Source: Mycolicibacterium gadium (lineage in GTDB: Bacteria > Actinomycetota > Actinomycetes > Mycobacteriales > Mycobacteriaceae). Taken from it: a DNA stretch of 64,000 nucleotides. The position numbers were made by a program, and so were the translations under genes. Shown one piece after another: positions 45,940 through 55,988 of the stretch. Every line of letters begins with the position of its first letter. Within the stretch, counting starts at the first letter, position 1. Under the pieces are notes generated by a model. It was not told the DNA's origin. It saw nothing but the letters and a program-made list of their open reading frames with translations, and searched no databases. The stretch lies in assembly GCF_010728925.1 (NCBI RefSeq), contig NZ_AP022608.1, forward strand, positions 5,901,000 to 5,964,999, read 5' to 3'.

Positions 45940-46973
45940 ATGCATTTGACCCGACGGGTGAGAATCCAGCTGGCCATCTTCACGATCGTTGCCCTTGCGA
46001 CGGTGGTGGTGATGGCCCTGCACTTCATCAACCTGCCCGCCATGTTCGGCGTCGGCCGGTACACGGTGACGATGGAACTGCCGAGATCCGGTGGGCTCTA
46101 TGAATCGGGCAACGTGACCTACCGCGGCACGAAGGTCGGCCGGGTGGAATCGGTGCGTCTGACCGATACCGGCGTGGAGGCGGTGCTGTCGCTGCAATCC
46201 GGCATCGACATCCCCTCAGACCTCAAAGCCGAGGTGCACAGTCAATCCGCGATCGGCGAATCCTATGTCTTGCTGTTGCCCCGGAACAGCACCTCGGCGC
46301 CGCTGAAGAACGGTGACGTGATCGCCCTCGCTGACTCGTCGGTGCCGCCGGACGTCAACGCTCTGCTCGCCGCGGCGAACACCGGTCTGCAGGCCATACC
46401 CGCGACGACCTCAAGACCGTGATCGACGAGGCCTATACGGCAGTCGGAGGGCTCGGTCCAGAACTGTCGCGTGTGATCGAAGGTGCATCCACGCTGGCGA
46501 TCGACGCGCGCAAGAATCTCGATCCGCTGACCACGCTGATCGACAAGGCCGATCCGGTGTTGGATTCGCAGACCAACACGTCCGATGCGATCCAGGCGTG
46601 GGCGTCCCATGTGGCCACGGTGACCGCCGAATTGAAGACCCACGACGAGGCCGTTGCCGGCGTCATCGTCAAGGGTGGCCCGGCGGCCGCGCAGGTACGG
46701 CAACTGGTCGAGCGGCTGCAGCCCACCTTGCCCATCCTGCTGGCCAACCTAGTCAGTGTCGGGCAAGTCGCGCTCACCTATCAAAACGACATCGAACAAC
46801 TCCTCGTGGTGTTTCCCCAAGCCGTTGCGGCGAACCAGGCGGGCATCCTCGCCAACCTCAACACCAAACAGGACTACAAAGGCCAATATCTGAGCTTCAA
46901 CCTGAACCTCAACCTGCCGCCACCCTGCACCACCGGCTTCTTGCCCGCCCAGCAGCAGCGCGTTGCCGCGTGA
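45940..46973 (+). CDS. mce3F: Mce3F, truncated by an insertion element (plus one frameshift)
   Basis: MCE protein: anchor IQLAIFTIVALATVVVMAL, MCE domain with GGLYESGNVTYRGTKVGRV, helices to PPCTTGFLPAQQQR. One C is missing near 46403 (restoring QAIPRDDLKTVIDEAY). After QQQRVAA the stop TGA at 46971-46973 is formed by the first bases of the IS21-like element, so only about 344 residues remain, where MceF proteins I know run to 420-550 and continue past this conserved point. The rest of mce3F is not found right of the element. Confidence 0.85.
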
Positions 46974-47151
46974 CAGCGGACGCGTAAAAATCCCCATTGG
47001 CGGCCAGCTGATCTCCCCGCTGGCGGTCACGAGATCTCCCCACTGACGGCCCAGCGATTTCCCCGTTGCGGTCGTGTCGTTGCCGGTGATCGGCGGCGGT
47101 GTCGGGCTGGCTGTTTGTCGACCAAGTGTGTCGAGGGCGGAAGGCCAGTAA

Positions 47152-48656
47152 GTGAAAAGCAGTGAGGAGATCATGGAGATTTTGGAGGCGTTCGACTTGA
47201 CCGGTGGGTACCGCGCCGCGGCCGCGCTGGCCGGTTGTGATCACAAGACGGTGGCCCACTACGTGGCGTTGCGCGACGCCGGGCTCAGCCCGGATGAGCG
47301 GCCGCGGCGAGAGATGGCCATTGATCCATTCCTGGACAAGGTCGAGGTGGGTGGACCGCTCCAACGGGTTGATCCGCGCCGACGTCGCCCACGACAAGCT
47401 GGTCGCGATGGGCTTCGACGGCTCGGGCGCACCACCCGACGCGCGGTCGCGGCGGTCAGAAGAGCTGGCGGTCGGGTCATCGCCGGGTGTTTCGGCCGTG
47501 GGTGGCCGAGCCGGGGTTGTGGCTGCAGTTCGACTGGGGCCAGGACCCACCGTCGCGGGCCGGCAGACATTGTTGTTTTGCGCGTGGCTGGCCTGGTCGC
47601 GGTTTCGGGTGGTGCTGCCCACCTGGGATCGCACCCTGCCGAGCTTGCTGGGCTGTCTGGACACCACGCTGCGGGTGATCGGCGGGGCACCGACGTATGC
47701 GTTGACCGACAACGAGAAAACAGTGACCGTCGAACATGTTGCGCGGGTGCCGATTCGGCATCCCGATGTGGTCGCCGCAGGCCGTCATTACGGGATGACG
47801 ATCCGCACCTGTGTGCCGGCTGATCCACAAACCAGGGTGGTTCGGAGGCCACGGTGCGCATCGCCAAGGCCGATCTGGTGCCCACCGAGGCTAATCTGCT
47901 GGACGCCTACGCCACTTTCGCTGAACTCCAGCAGGCGTGCCGGGACTTCTGCGAGCAGGTCAATGCCCGCCCGCATCGTGCCACCGGTCGGGTGCCTGCC
48001 GAGCTGTTGGTCGAGGAACTCCCGCGGCTGCATGTGCTGCCCGCCCAGCCGGTGGCCCTGGCGTTTGGGCTGACCCGTCGGGTGGGGTGGGACTCCACGA
48101 TCAGCGTTGAGGGGGTGCGTTATTCGGTGCCGCACCACCATATTGATGAGCGGGTCTGGGTGCGCTGGTGTGGCGAGGAGTTGGTGGTCACCGTCATCGC
48201 CGACGGCGGCTCGGTCGAGATCGCCCGCCACGCCCGTGGGCAGCGCGGGCGACCGCAGATCCGCGACGAGCATTACCCCAGTGATCATCCGGGCGCCGCG
48301 CTGCCGGGACCGCACCACGGGCGGCCAACCCGGCCGAGGCGGCGTTTCTGGCCATCGGCGACGGCGCGGCCGCGTGGCTGGTCGAGGCCGCTGCGGCCGG
48401 CGCGTCGCGGGTGCGTTCCAAGATGGCCGAAGCGGTGGCGTTCGCCAAACTGCACGGCGCGGCCGCCGTCGATCAGGCGTTGGGTACCGCGGCGCTGGCC
48501 GGCCGCTTCGCCGATGCCGACCTGGCCGCGATCTTGACCCATCAGCAGCACGGGCCGGCCGCCGCGCCGATCCGCGTCAGCGACACCCACAGCCTGCAAC
48601 CGGGTACCGCCGGCTGGGCCGGGTTCGGTGCGGTGAGCCCGGACGGTGACAAGTGA
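47152..48656 (+). pseudogene. istA: IS21-type transposase IstA (many frameshifts)
   Basis: About 500 codons. N-terminal HTH (MEILEAFDLTGGYRAAAALAGCDHKTVAHYV by parts), then an rve DDE domain whose residues appear in different frames: Asp in LQFDWGQD (47530), Asp in YALTDNEKT (47700), Glu in GGSEATVR (47845). A Mu-type C-terminal domain (WDSTISVEGVRYSVPHHH) and end GWAGFGAVSPDGDK follow. At least six frame changes make it inactive as read. Confidence 0.85.
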
Positions 48657-49431
48657 CCGCGACCAACAAGCCGGCGGTGTCGGTCGGATCTGGCGTCGCC
48701 GGGCCCTCGGCCCAGACCCTCGAGGAGGTGATCGCGTTGACCCGCCGGCTGCGGATGCCCTATCTGCGCAAAGCCGCCCTCGATGTGGTCCCGACCGCCC
48801 GTGCCCAACGCTGGGATCCCGCCGAGGTGCTGCGCGTGCTGCTGGCCGAGGAGATCACCGGCCGCGACGAAGCCACCCTGCGGATACGACGCGCGCGCGA
48901 ACTTCCCGGCGGGCAAGACCTTCGCCGTCTGGGACGAGAACCGCTGCTCCATTCCCGCACCCACCCAACAAGCCCTACGTGGCATGGAGTGGGTCGACCG
49001 GCGTGAACCTGTGCGTGTGCGGGCCCAGCGGGACCGGCAAGAGCCACTTCTGCGAAGCGTTGGGGCAGTTGGCCATCGACACCGGCCGCACCGTGGCCTG
49101 GTTTTCCATCGACGAACTCGGCGCCACGGTGCGCCGTCACCGCGCCGACGACTCGATCACCAAAGCCATGCGCCCGCATCACCCGCGTCGATCTGATCAT
49201 CGTCGATGCCTGCTACGAAACCACGTTTCGCTGCGGTCTCATCGAACCATCCCGCCCGATTCGACGAACTGATGCCCAAGACCCTGGCCACCGCCACCGT
49301 CGACTAGCTGCTGCACCGCGCCACGTCTGCGTCACCGAGGTCAATCGTTCCGGTTCGCTCAAGCCACCACCGGCAAGGGGGTGGCGCCACTTCCGTTTGA
49401 ACGAACCGGGGAGATCCGTGTCCGTCCGTGA
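48653..49431 (+). pseudogene. istB: IS21-type ATPase IstB (frameshifts, internal deletion, stop)
   Basis: Begins MTATNKPAVS with EEVIALTRRLRMPYLRKAA; after 48895 the frame changes to ANFPAGKTFAVWDENRCSIP and then to the Walker A segment CGPSGTGKSHFCEALG. Immediately after LIIVD the Walker B Asp-Ile region and about 20 further residues expected in IstB are absent, joining directly to CYET. FDELMPKTLATATVD is followed by an in-frame TAG, then ATTGKGVAPLPFERTGEIRVRP to TGA 49429. The internal loss indicates true decay beyond sequence errors. Confidence 0.82.
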
Positions 49432-49504
49432 GGACTTTTCATGGCCACCAGCGAAGATCTGACCGTCATGGGGAGGCCCATGAGCTGGACTACCGATCGT
49501 GGTT

Positions 49505-49690
49505 TCACCCGCCAGCGTCGCGGAACCAGCGAAATCCCGTGCGCCTCGACACGCCGACAGCCCAGCTTGCCTCCTCGACAGTATGGCCATCACTGACATG
49601 CCTCCAGAACTGACGAACAACAGAGCTCAAAGTCAAAACAGACAACGCAACGCCTCCACACGAATCAGAGACTGTTGCATCGACCCCTAG
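49505..49690 (-). pseudogene. IS30-like transposase N-terminal remnant
   Basis: Minus-strand reading VVRQFWRHVSDGHTVEEAS, AVGVSRRTGFRWFRDAGG resembles the N-terminal HTH of actinobacterial IS30 transposases; the rest of the transposase is absent. GTTGCATCGACCCC near 49675-49688 may be its terminal repeat. Together with the IS21 remains it fills 49432-49780, where I see no other gene. Confidence 0.45.
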
Positions 49691-49782
49691 ACCCCAAGCC
49701 GGCCCGAGCGTGTCATAACTCCACACTCGGCGTCGTAACGCATCTCACTCGCGGCGGGGCTTGCCATCGCAACAGTTGTAGT

Positions 49783-49801
49783 TTCACAATAGTTGTGTGA
49801 A
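49783..49801. promoter_or_regulatory. MarR-type operator candidate over the MFS start codon
   Basis: TTCACAA-TAG-TTGTGTGAA is a near-perfect palindrome; the inner CACAATAGTTGTG (49785-49797) is exact. It overlaps the proposed GTG start at 49797. AATAGT within it could be the -10 of a leaderless transcript. The MarR gene at the end of this two-gene operon is the natural candidate to bind it. Confidence 0.5.
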
Positions 49802-51252
49802 TGAAAGTGTCGTCCGCTCATTGAGCCCCGGCGCAAGGCCATCATCTTGGTGTCCTGCTGCCTGAGCCTGCTGATCGTGTCGATGGACGCGACGATCGTC
49901 AACGTCGCCATTCCGAACATCCGCAAGGATCTCGGCGCCACGGCCTCGCAGCTGCAGTGGGTCATCGACATCTACACGCTGGTGCTGGCGTCGCTGCTGT
50001 TGCTGGCGGGCGCGGCGGCGGACCGGTTCGGCCGTCGGCGCACCTTCCAGATCGGGCTGACGGTGTTCGCGATCGGCTCCTGCTGTGCAGCCTCGCGCCC
50101 AACATCGAGACGCTGATCGCCGCGCGATTCGTACAAGCCGTAGGCGGTTCGATGATGAACCCGGTCGCCATGTCGATCATCACGCAGGTGTTCACCGGCC
50201 GGGTCGAGCGCGCCCGCGCCATCGGCGTGTGGGGTGGTGTCGTCGGCATCTCGATGGCGTTGGGCCCGATCGTCGGCGGGGCGCTCATCGAGTTCGTGAA
50301 CTGGCGTTCGGTGTTCTGGATCAACCTGCCGATCTGCGCGCTCGCGATCCTGCTCACCGCGATCTTCGTGCCGGAATCCAAGTCGACCACCATGCGCGAC
50401 GTCGACCCGATCGGTCAGGGCCTCGGCATGGCCTTCCTGTTCGGCACCGTTTTCGTCCTCATCGAAGGCCCGAACTTCGGCTGGGGTGACGCCCGCACCA
50501 TCGTCGTGGCCGTCGTCGCGGCTATCGCCCTGGTCGCCTTCCTCCTTTTCGAGTCCCGACGCCACGACCCCTTCATCGATCTCCGCTTCTTCCGCAGCAT
50601 CCCGTTCGCGTCCGCGACCGATCGCGGTGTGCGCGTTCGCGGCGTGGGGTGCCTTCCTGTTCATGATGTCGCTTTACCTGCAGGAAGAGCGCGGATTCTC
50701 GGCCATGGAGACCGGGTTGATCTATCTGCCGGTAGCCATTGGCGCGCTGGTGTTCTCACCGCTGTCGGGCCGGATGGTCGGACGATGGGGGAGCCGGCCG
50801 TCGATCGTCATCGCGGGTGTGCTGATCACCGCGTCGACGGTGCTGCTCACCTCGTTGAGCGCGACGACGCCGGTGTGGCAGCTACTGATGATCTTCGCAG
50901 TGTTCGGCATCGGCTTCTCGATGGTGAACGCCCCGATCACGAATGCTGCCGTCAGCGGCATGCCGACCGACCGGGCCGGCGCGGCATCGGCCGTCGCGAG
51001 CACCAGCCGCCAGGTGGGCGTCAGTCTCGGTGTGGCGGTGTGCGGTTCGATCGCCGGGGCGGCGCTGGCGACGGCGGAGCGGACTTCGCCGTCGCTGCGC
51101 GACCGCTGTGGGTCATCTGCGCGCTGCTCGGGGTGACGATCGTCGCGCTCGGCGTGTACTCGACCTCGCCCCGCGCACTGCGTTCGGCCGAGCGACTCGC
51201 ACCGCTGATCGCGGGAACTGACGCACGAGTGGAGGTCGCCAATGTCCGATAA
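49797..51252 (+). CDS. MFS drug exporter, EmrB/QacA type (four frameshifts)
   Basis: About 485 residues, 14 predicted helices. Reconstructed start MNESVVR, LIEPRRKAIILVSCCLSLLIVSMDATIVNVAIPN (motif D1 area), RFGRRR (motif A), AIGVWGGVVGISMALGPIVGG (motif C of drug:H+ antiporters). Frame breaks at about 49815 (-1), 50087 (-1, restoring CSLAPNIETL), 50617 (two lost, restoring IAVCAFAAWGAF) and 51073 (-1, restoring GGADFAVAARPLW). Overlaps the MarR gene by 11 bases, forming an exporter-repressor operon. Confidence 0.85.
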
Positions 51253-51668
51253 CCCGTTGGCCGACGAGGTCTGGCGCACCATGGCCGCGGTGGTGATCGA
51301 CAACCGCGACTCGTGGAAGCGGGCGGTGGTCGAGCGATCAGGCTTGCCGTTCAGCAGGATTCGCATTCTCAAGCGACTGAGCCGTCGATCGATGTCTGTG
51401 AAGGAGTTGGCGCATGCGGCAACCATCGACGCGCCTGCGGCGACCCGTGGTCAACGACCTCGAGGGTCGCGGGCTGGTGGCGCGCGAGATCGATCCGGCG
51501 AACCGACGCTGCAAGATCGTGTCGCTCACCGAAGACGGCCAGGCGATGGTTCGCATGATCGACGCGACCGAGGACCCGGCACCCGAGGCGCTGACGTCCC
51601 TCGACGACGCCGATCTCAAGCGGCTTCAATCGATTTTGGTGCGCATACAATCGCTCAGCGATCGTTAG
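51242..51668 (+). CDS. MarR-family regulator (one frameshift)
   Basis: About 142 residues: SWKRAVVERSGLPFSRIRIL, KELAHAATIDAPAAT, then after a break near 51443 VVNDLEGRGLVAREIDPANRRCKIVSLTEDGQ, the wing of a MarR winged helix. Two G bases missing or one extra base explains the break. Translated from within the MFS 3' end; probably represses the operon through the palindrome at 49783. Confidence 0.83.
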
Positions 51669-51678
51669 CGCGCCGAAA

Positions 51679-53215
51679 TCACATTTCCAGAACGGCCATC
51701 GCGGCATTGTGGCCGCCGATCCCCGAACCGCGCCACCACGGCGTGATCCCGAGCCGCACAACAGAATCCGGTCATGCGCGGTCGCCACACCCCAGCGCCG
51801 CGCCGGGGTGTCCAGCGGCTCGTCGTTCTCGACGAACGGCCACGACAGCGCGCCGTGGAAGATGTTGCCCGCCGTCATGCCGAGCGAGTGCTCCAGGTCG
51901 GCTGTCGTCTTCGCTTCGATGCACAGCCGTCCGGCGGAATCCTGCATCAGCACATCTTGAATGGGTTCGGCCAGAACGGAGTTCAGCGAGTTGAGCACTG
52001 CCGAGGTCAAGGTATCCCGCATTCGGTCGGGGTCGCCGGCGGAAACCAGCGTATGCGGGGTGTGCAGGCCGAAGACCGTCAATGTCTGCGCGCCGGAGGC
52101 TGAAGGCTGTCGGACAGGATCGTCGGATCGGTCAGTGAGTGACAGTAGATCTCGCACGGTAGCGGGTCGGGTACGACGCCGTGATCCGCACGTAGGCCGT
52201 GTCGAGTTGGCGGTAGGTCTCGTTGATGTGGAATGTCCCGCCGAAAGCCTGTTCCGGCGAGACGGTTTGGTCGTGCAACCGCGGCAGTCTCTGCAGCATC
52301 AGGTTGACCTTCACCTGCGCGCCCGGTGCCTGCACGGGTGCGGGTTCGCCAGCAGCGTCGCGAGCACCGTCGGCGTGACGTTCGAAAGGATGTGTCCCGC
52401 GTGGACGCGGTGGTCGCGGCCCTCCCGACGGTAACGCACCTCCCCGTCGGCGGTGATCGCGTAAACCTCGGCATCACAGATGATTTCGGCGCCGTATCCG
52501 GTGGCTGCGGCAGCCAGTGCACCGCTGACCGCGCCCATACCGCCGATCGGGACGTCCCAGTCGCCGGTGCCACCGCCGAGCAGGTGGTACAGGAAGCAGA
52601 TGTTCTGGGTCAGCGCGGGATCGTTGAGGCGGGCGAACGTGCCGATCAGCGCATCGGTGGCCATCACACCGCGCACGAGGTCGTTCGACACGGCGGCGGT
52701 GATGGCCTGTCCGATCGGCTCGTCCACCATCAGGTGCCAGGTGACGTCGTCGCCGACGTGCCTGCGCGCTTCGTCGCGGGTGCTCAGCGGCCGCAGCAGC
52801 GTCGGCCACATGCGCGACGTCAGCGCGCGGCAGCGTTGGTAGAACGCCTCGAAGCCGGCCTCGTCCGACGCCGCGCCCACGGAGTCGAAGGTCGAGGGCG
52901 GCCCGATCAACAGCCGGCCGCCCGCTTCCGGATCGGGTGTGTACGACGAATAGCGGCGGCGCACCCGAACCCGAGCGCCGGGTCCTCGACGATGCGCCGC
53001 GGTAGCAGGCTCACCAGATACGAGTAGCGCGACAGCCGCGCGTCCACACCCTCGAAGGCGTGCGCGGACACCGCCGCGCCGCCGACGTGGTCCAGCCGCT
53101 CCAGCACCTGTACCCGTCGACCGGCTCGGGCGAGGTAGGCAACCACCAGCCCGTTGTGCGCCGCCGATGACGACGACGTCGGATGTCGCCGGCCTGGCGG
53201 CTCCGGTGTCGGAGT
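51679..53215 (-). CDS. Phytoene-desaturase-like FAD oxidoreductase (about five frameshifts)
   Basis: Carotenoid/retinol-dehydrogenase-like flavoprotein of about 510 residues, similar in place and type to Rv0897c. N-terminal Rossmann (DVVVIGG, AHNGLVVAYLARAGRRVQVLER), middle LLGGGTGDWDVPIGGMGAVSGALAAAA, and C-terminal FAD motif HDRILLCGSGSRRGGAV followed by GIGGHNAAMAVLEM. These lie in different frames, broken near 53165, 52960, 52330, 52180 and 51727. No ATG/GTG/TTG is seen just after the DUF2630 stop, so the start is unresolved. Confidence 0.8.
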
Positions 53216-53457
53216 TCAGTTGAGGTAACCCTCGACCTCGTCGGGCGGACGGACGCTCGCAGCCCCCGGATCGCCGCCGGTCTCACGAAGCGCGCGGCGC
53301 TGGCGCAGCCCAGCACTGGTCCAACTGCACCTCCAGGGCGCGTAGACGTTGATGCTCCTCGGACTCGTCGATCTCGCGGTGCTGCAGCTGCGCGCAGCTC
53401 CTTCTCCTCGGCAACGAGCTGGTTCACCTGATCGAGAATGTCTTGGTCCTTCGCCAT
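53216..53457 (-). CDS. DUF2630 family protein (two frameshifts)
   Basis: Small, charged coiled-coil protein of about 81 residues, like Rv0898c. Starts MAKDQDILDQVNQLVAEEKELR; then, after a break near 53395, QLQHREIDESEEHQRLRAL and EVQLDQCW; after a second near 53305, LRQRRALRETGGD and PDEVEGYLN. Function unknown. Divergent from the FKBP gene and upstream of the FAD oxidoreductase in one likely operon. Confidence 0.78.
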
Positions 53458-53488
53458 TGCTTCAGTGTGCCCGACTACGGTGAATACG

Positions 53489-53863
53489 GTGACTTCCAAT
53501 TCAGGACAGAAGCCCGAGATCGAGTTCATCGACGGCCCCCCTCCAACCGAACTGGTCATCAAGGATCTGGTCGTCGGCGACGGTGCCGAGGCGGTGCCCG
53601 GTGGCAACGTCGAGGTGCACTACGTTGGCGTCGAGTTCGACACCGGCGAGGAGTTCGACAGTTCGTGGGCGCGAAACGAGTCGATCGAATTCCCGCTGCG
53701 TGGCCTGATCCAGGGCTGGCAAGACGGCATCCCCGGCATGAAGGTCGGCGGCAGGCGCCAGCTCGTCATCCCGCCGGAGCAGGCCTACGGACCCGCAGGC
53801 GGCGGGCACCGGCTGTCCGGCAAGACTCTGATTTTTGTTATCGACCTACTGGGCACTAGGTAA
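53489..53863 (+). CDS. FKBP-type peptidyl-prolyl cis-trans isomerase
   Basis: A single intact FKBP domain of about 124 residues: NVEVHYVGVEFDTGEEFDSSW, FPLRGLIQGWQDGIPGMKVGG and LVIPPEQAYGP cover the active-site Tyr, Phe, Asp, Trp and Tyr. No signal peptide, cytosolic. GTG 53489 was chosen (MTSNSGQKPEIEF); GTG 53480 adds three residues. One of the few unbroken genes of the right third. Confidence 0.92.
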   Translation: MTSNSGQKPEIEFIDGPPPTELVIKDLVVGDGAEAVPGGNVEVHYVGVEFDTGEEFDSSWARNESIEFPLRGLIQGWQDGIPGMKVGGRRQLVIPPEQAYGPAGGGHRLSGKTLIFVIDLLGTR

Positions 53864-53883
53864 CTTTCTCCCAGGAGACTCAA

Positions 53884-55213
53884 CTAGCTCGGGCCGGGCA
53901 GCCTCAGCAACAGCCGGGCGCCGCCGAGCGGACTCTCCTCCAGAGCGGCTGTGCCGCCGTGCAATTCGGCCTGCTGCAACCAGCGCCAGCCCCAGCCCCG
54001 ACCCAGGTGCGACGCTGTCGAACCGCGCGAGAACCGGTCGAACACCAGCTTGCGTTCCTCTTCGGGGACGCCGACGCCGTCGTCGTCGATCGCGATCTCC
54101 ACGCCGGCGCGCGAACTGACCGCCGACAGCTGCACCCGGGACGCGCCCCCGTGCTTGATGGCGTTGGCGATCGCATTGTCCACCGCCAGCCGCAACCCGG
54201 CAGGCAGCCCGACGATGATCACGGTCGGCGCGGGCACCAGCGACACGTCCAGCTCCGGGTACACCCGCATGGCGTCGTGGGCGGCGCGGTCCAGCAGCTC
54301 GGTGATGTCGACGGGCACGTGGTCGTCGGCCGTCGACAGCTCACCCTGGGCCAGCCGCTCCAGTGCCCCGAGCGTGGCCTCGATGCGCGACTGCGTGCGG
54401 ATGACGTCGTTGACGACTTCCTTGCGTTGTTCCTCGGGCAGATCCAACGTGGCCAGCACCTCGAGGTTGGTCCGCATCGCGGTCAGCGGCGTCCGGAGTT
54501 CGTGCGCGGACACCGACGCGAAGTCGCGGGCCGACGTCAACGCCGCCTGGTCTTGTCCTGTTCGTTCCACACACGTTCGACCAGTCCCTGCACCGCCTCG
54601 GCGATCTCGACGGCCTCGGTGGCACCGGCGACGTCGATGTCGGGATCCTCGTCGCCCGCGTCGATCTGCCGGGTCTGCTGGGCAAGGCGTTTGAACGGGC
54701 GCACGGCGAACGCGGCGAGCACCCACCCGCCCACGGTTGCGGCGCCGATCGCCAGGGTGCAGATGATGATCACCCGGCGATGCAGGTTGTTGATGTCGGC
54801 GATGGTTCCTTCGTACGTCGCCCCGACGGCCACCGACATCGGTTCGGGCAGGCGGATGTCGACGGTGCGGACGCGGTAGCGCACGCCGTCGATGTACGTG
54901 TCGGCGTAGCCCGGCTCCATCTCCGGCAGGACGATGTCGGAGTTCGACGTGACCTGACCGTCCTTGTGATGATGGCGTCCTGATCGTTCGGCGACTTCGG
55001 GATCTCGTCGAGCCCGCGGGGAACGAACGGGATCGCGAAGCCGGCCGCCTCGTCGAGCCTGCGGTCCAGCCGCTCGTTCCACGCGTCGGTGATGCCGAAC
55101 CAGACCACGGTGCCCGCGATGACGACGACGATCGCGCCGGCGATGGCGCTGGTGAACGCCACCCGCTGTCGAAGTGAGGGGGTCCGCCGGAAGACGCGCG
55201 TCAGAATGCTCAT
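53884..55213 (-). CDS. prrB: Sensor histidine kinase PrrB (frameshifts)
   Basis: About 443 residues, the size of M. tuberculosis Prr[19 protein letters not shown], one membrane segment, periplasmic loop ([18 protein letters not shown]), second segment, HAMP ([18 protein letters not shown]), H-box [16 protein letters not shown]-box [15 protein letters not shown]1 box [22 protein letters not shown] by parts. Frame breaks at about 54975 and 54545. A stretch at 53985-54020 reads GRGWGWRWL instead of GSGLGLALV, explained by two compensating indels. Start ATG four bases after the prrA stop. Confidence 0.88.
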
Positions 55214-55217
55214 CGGA

Positions 55218-55904
55218 CTACTGCGTGCGCAGGACGAAGCCCACTCCACGGTGTGCAGCAGGGGTGCGCCACCTGCCTCGAGCTTGCGGCGCAGATATCC
55301 GATGAAGACGTCGACGACGTTGGTGTCGGCGGCGAAGTCGTATCCCCACACCAGCTCGAGCAGTTGAGCCCGTGACAGCACCGCGGTCTTGTGCTCGGCC
55401 AGCACGGCGAGCAGATCGAACTCGCGCTTGGTGAGGTCGACGTCGACGCCGTTGACGCGGGCGCGACGGCGGGGGATGTCGACCTCCAGAGGGCCGACCT
55501 GGATGGTCTCGGACGAGAACGTCGCTGTGGAACCGCGGCGGCGCAGCAGCGCCTTGACCCGGGCCACAGTTCCTGGAGCACGAACGGTTTGACGAGATAG
55601 TCGTCGGCGCCGGCTTCTAGACCGGCGACCCGGTCGTCGACCGAACTGCGCGCCGACAGGACACACACGGGCACGTCGTTGTCCATCGCACGCAGCGCGG
55701 TCACCACGCTGACGCCGTCGAGGACGGGCATGTTGATGTCGAGCACGATCGCGTCGGGCGGGTCTCCGTCGCACTGCGCAGCGCTTCGGCGCCGTCGATC
55801 GCGGTGAAGACACATCCGAAACCGAGCCGCAGTCCGCGCTCGAGTGAGGCGAATCAGATCAGATCGTCCATTCCATCCGGAATCCGTCCATTCGACCCGT
55901 CCAT
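55218..55904 (-). CDS. prrA: Response regulator PrrA (frameshifts, damaged N-terminus)
   Basis: OmpR-family regulator. Receiver with phospho-Asp in [14 protein letters not shown], Lys in DYLVKPFV; winged helix [20 protein letters not shown]...[28 protein letters not shown]. Nearly identical by memory to essential M. tuberculosis PrrA. Breaks at about 55245, 55575, 55760 and 55820; the first 20 codons, which should carry VLVVDDD, cannot be read and contain TGA. ATG 55904 is the likeliest start (AAGGA upstream). Confidence 0.85.
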
Positions 55905-55915
55905 TCCATTCCTTG

Positions 55916-55935
55916 ACCTCAATGTTTGTTGAGGT
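55916..55935. promoter_or_regulatory. Inverted repeat in the prrA/ABC divergent promoter region
   Basis: ACCTCAA-TGTTTG-TTGAGGT, perfect 7-base arms with a 6-base spacer, 11 bases before the proposed prrA start and about 53 before the ABC gene. Candidate operator; PrrA is known to autoregulate, but its site is not established from this sequence. Confidence 0.45.
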
Positions 55936-55988
55936 TTTACGGTGCGTCCAGCACGTTAACAGTTGCAGGTAATGGGAAGATCTTCTAA

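Larger units (their letters stand above)
46971..49480 (+). mobile_element. IS21-family insertion element, decayed, in mce3F
   Basis: Left end begins TGACAGCGGACGCG and is followed by subterminal repeats of the type ATCTCCCC(G/A)CTG(G/A)CGG at 47010-47060, as in istAB elements. Contains istA and istB in order with a GTGA overlap. The right side has matching pieces on the other strand sense (CGGGGAGATC at 49408, GGACTTTTCATGGCCACCAGCG from 49432, CGTCATGGGGA at 49463) but no complete terminal repeat, so the right end is lost or rearranged; the boundary is approximate. Confidence 0.75.

Noticed and set aside
48640..48670. Programmed frameshifting in istA/istB
   Set aside because: The istA-istB junction is a normal GTGA overlap; the other frame changes have no slippery site and occur all along both genes.
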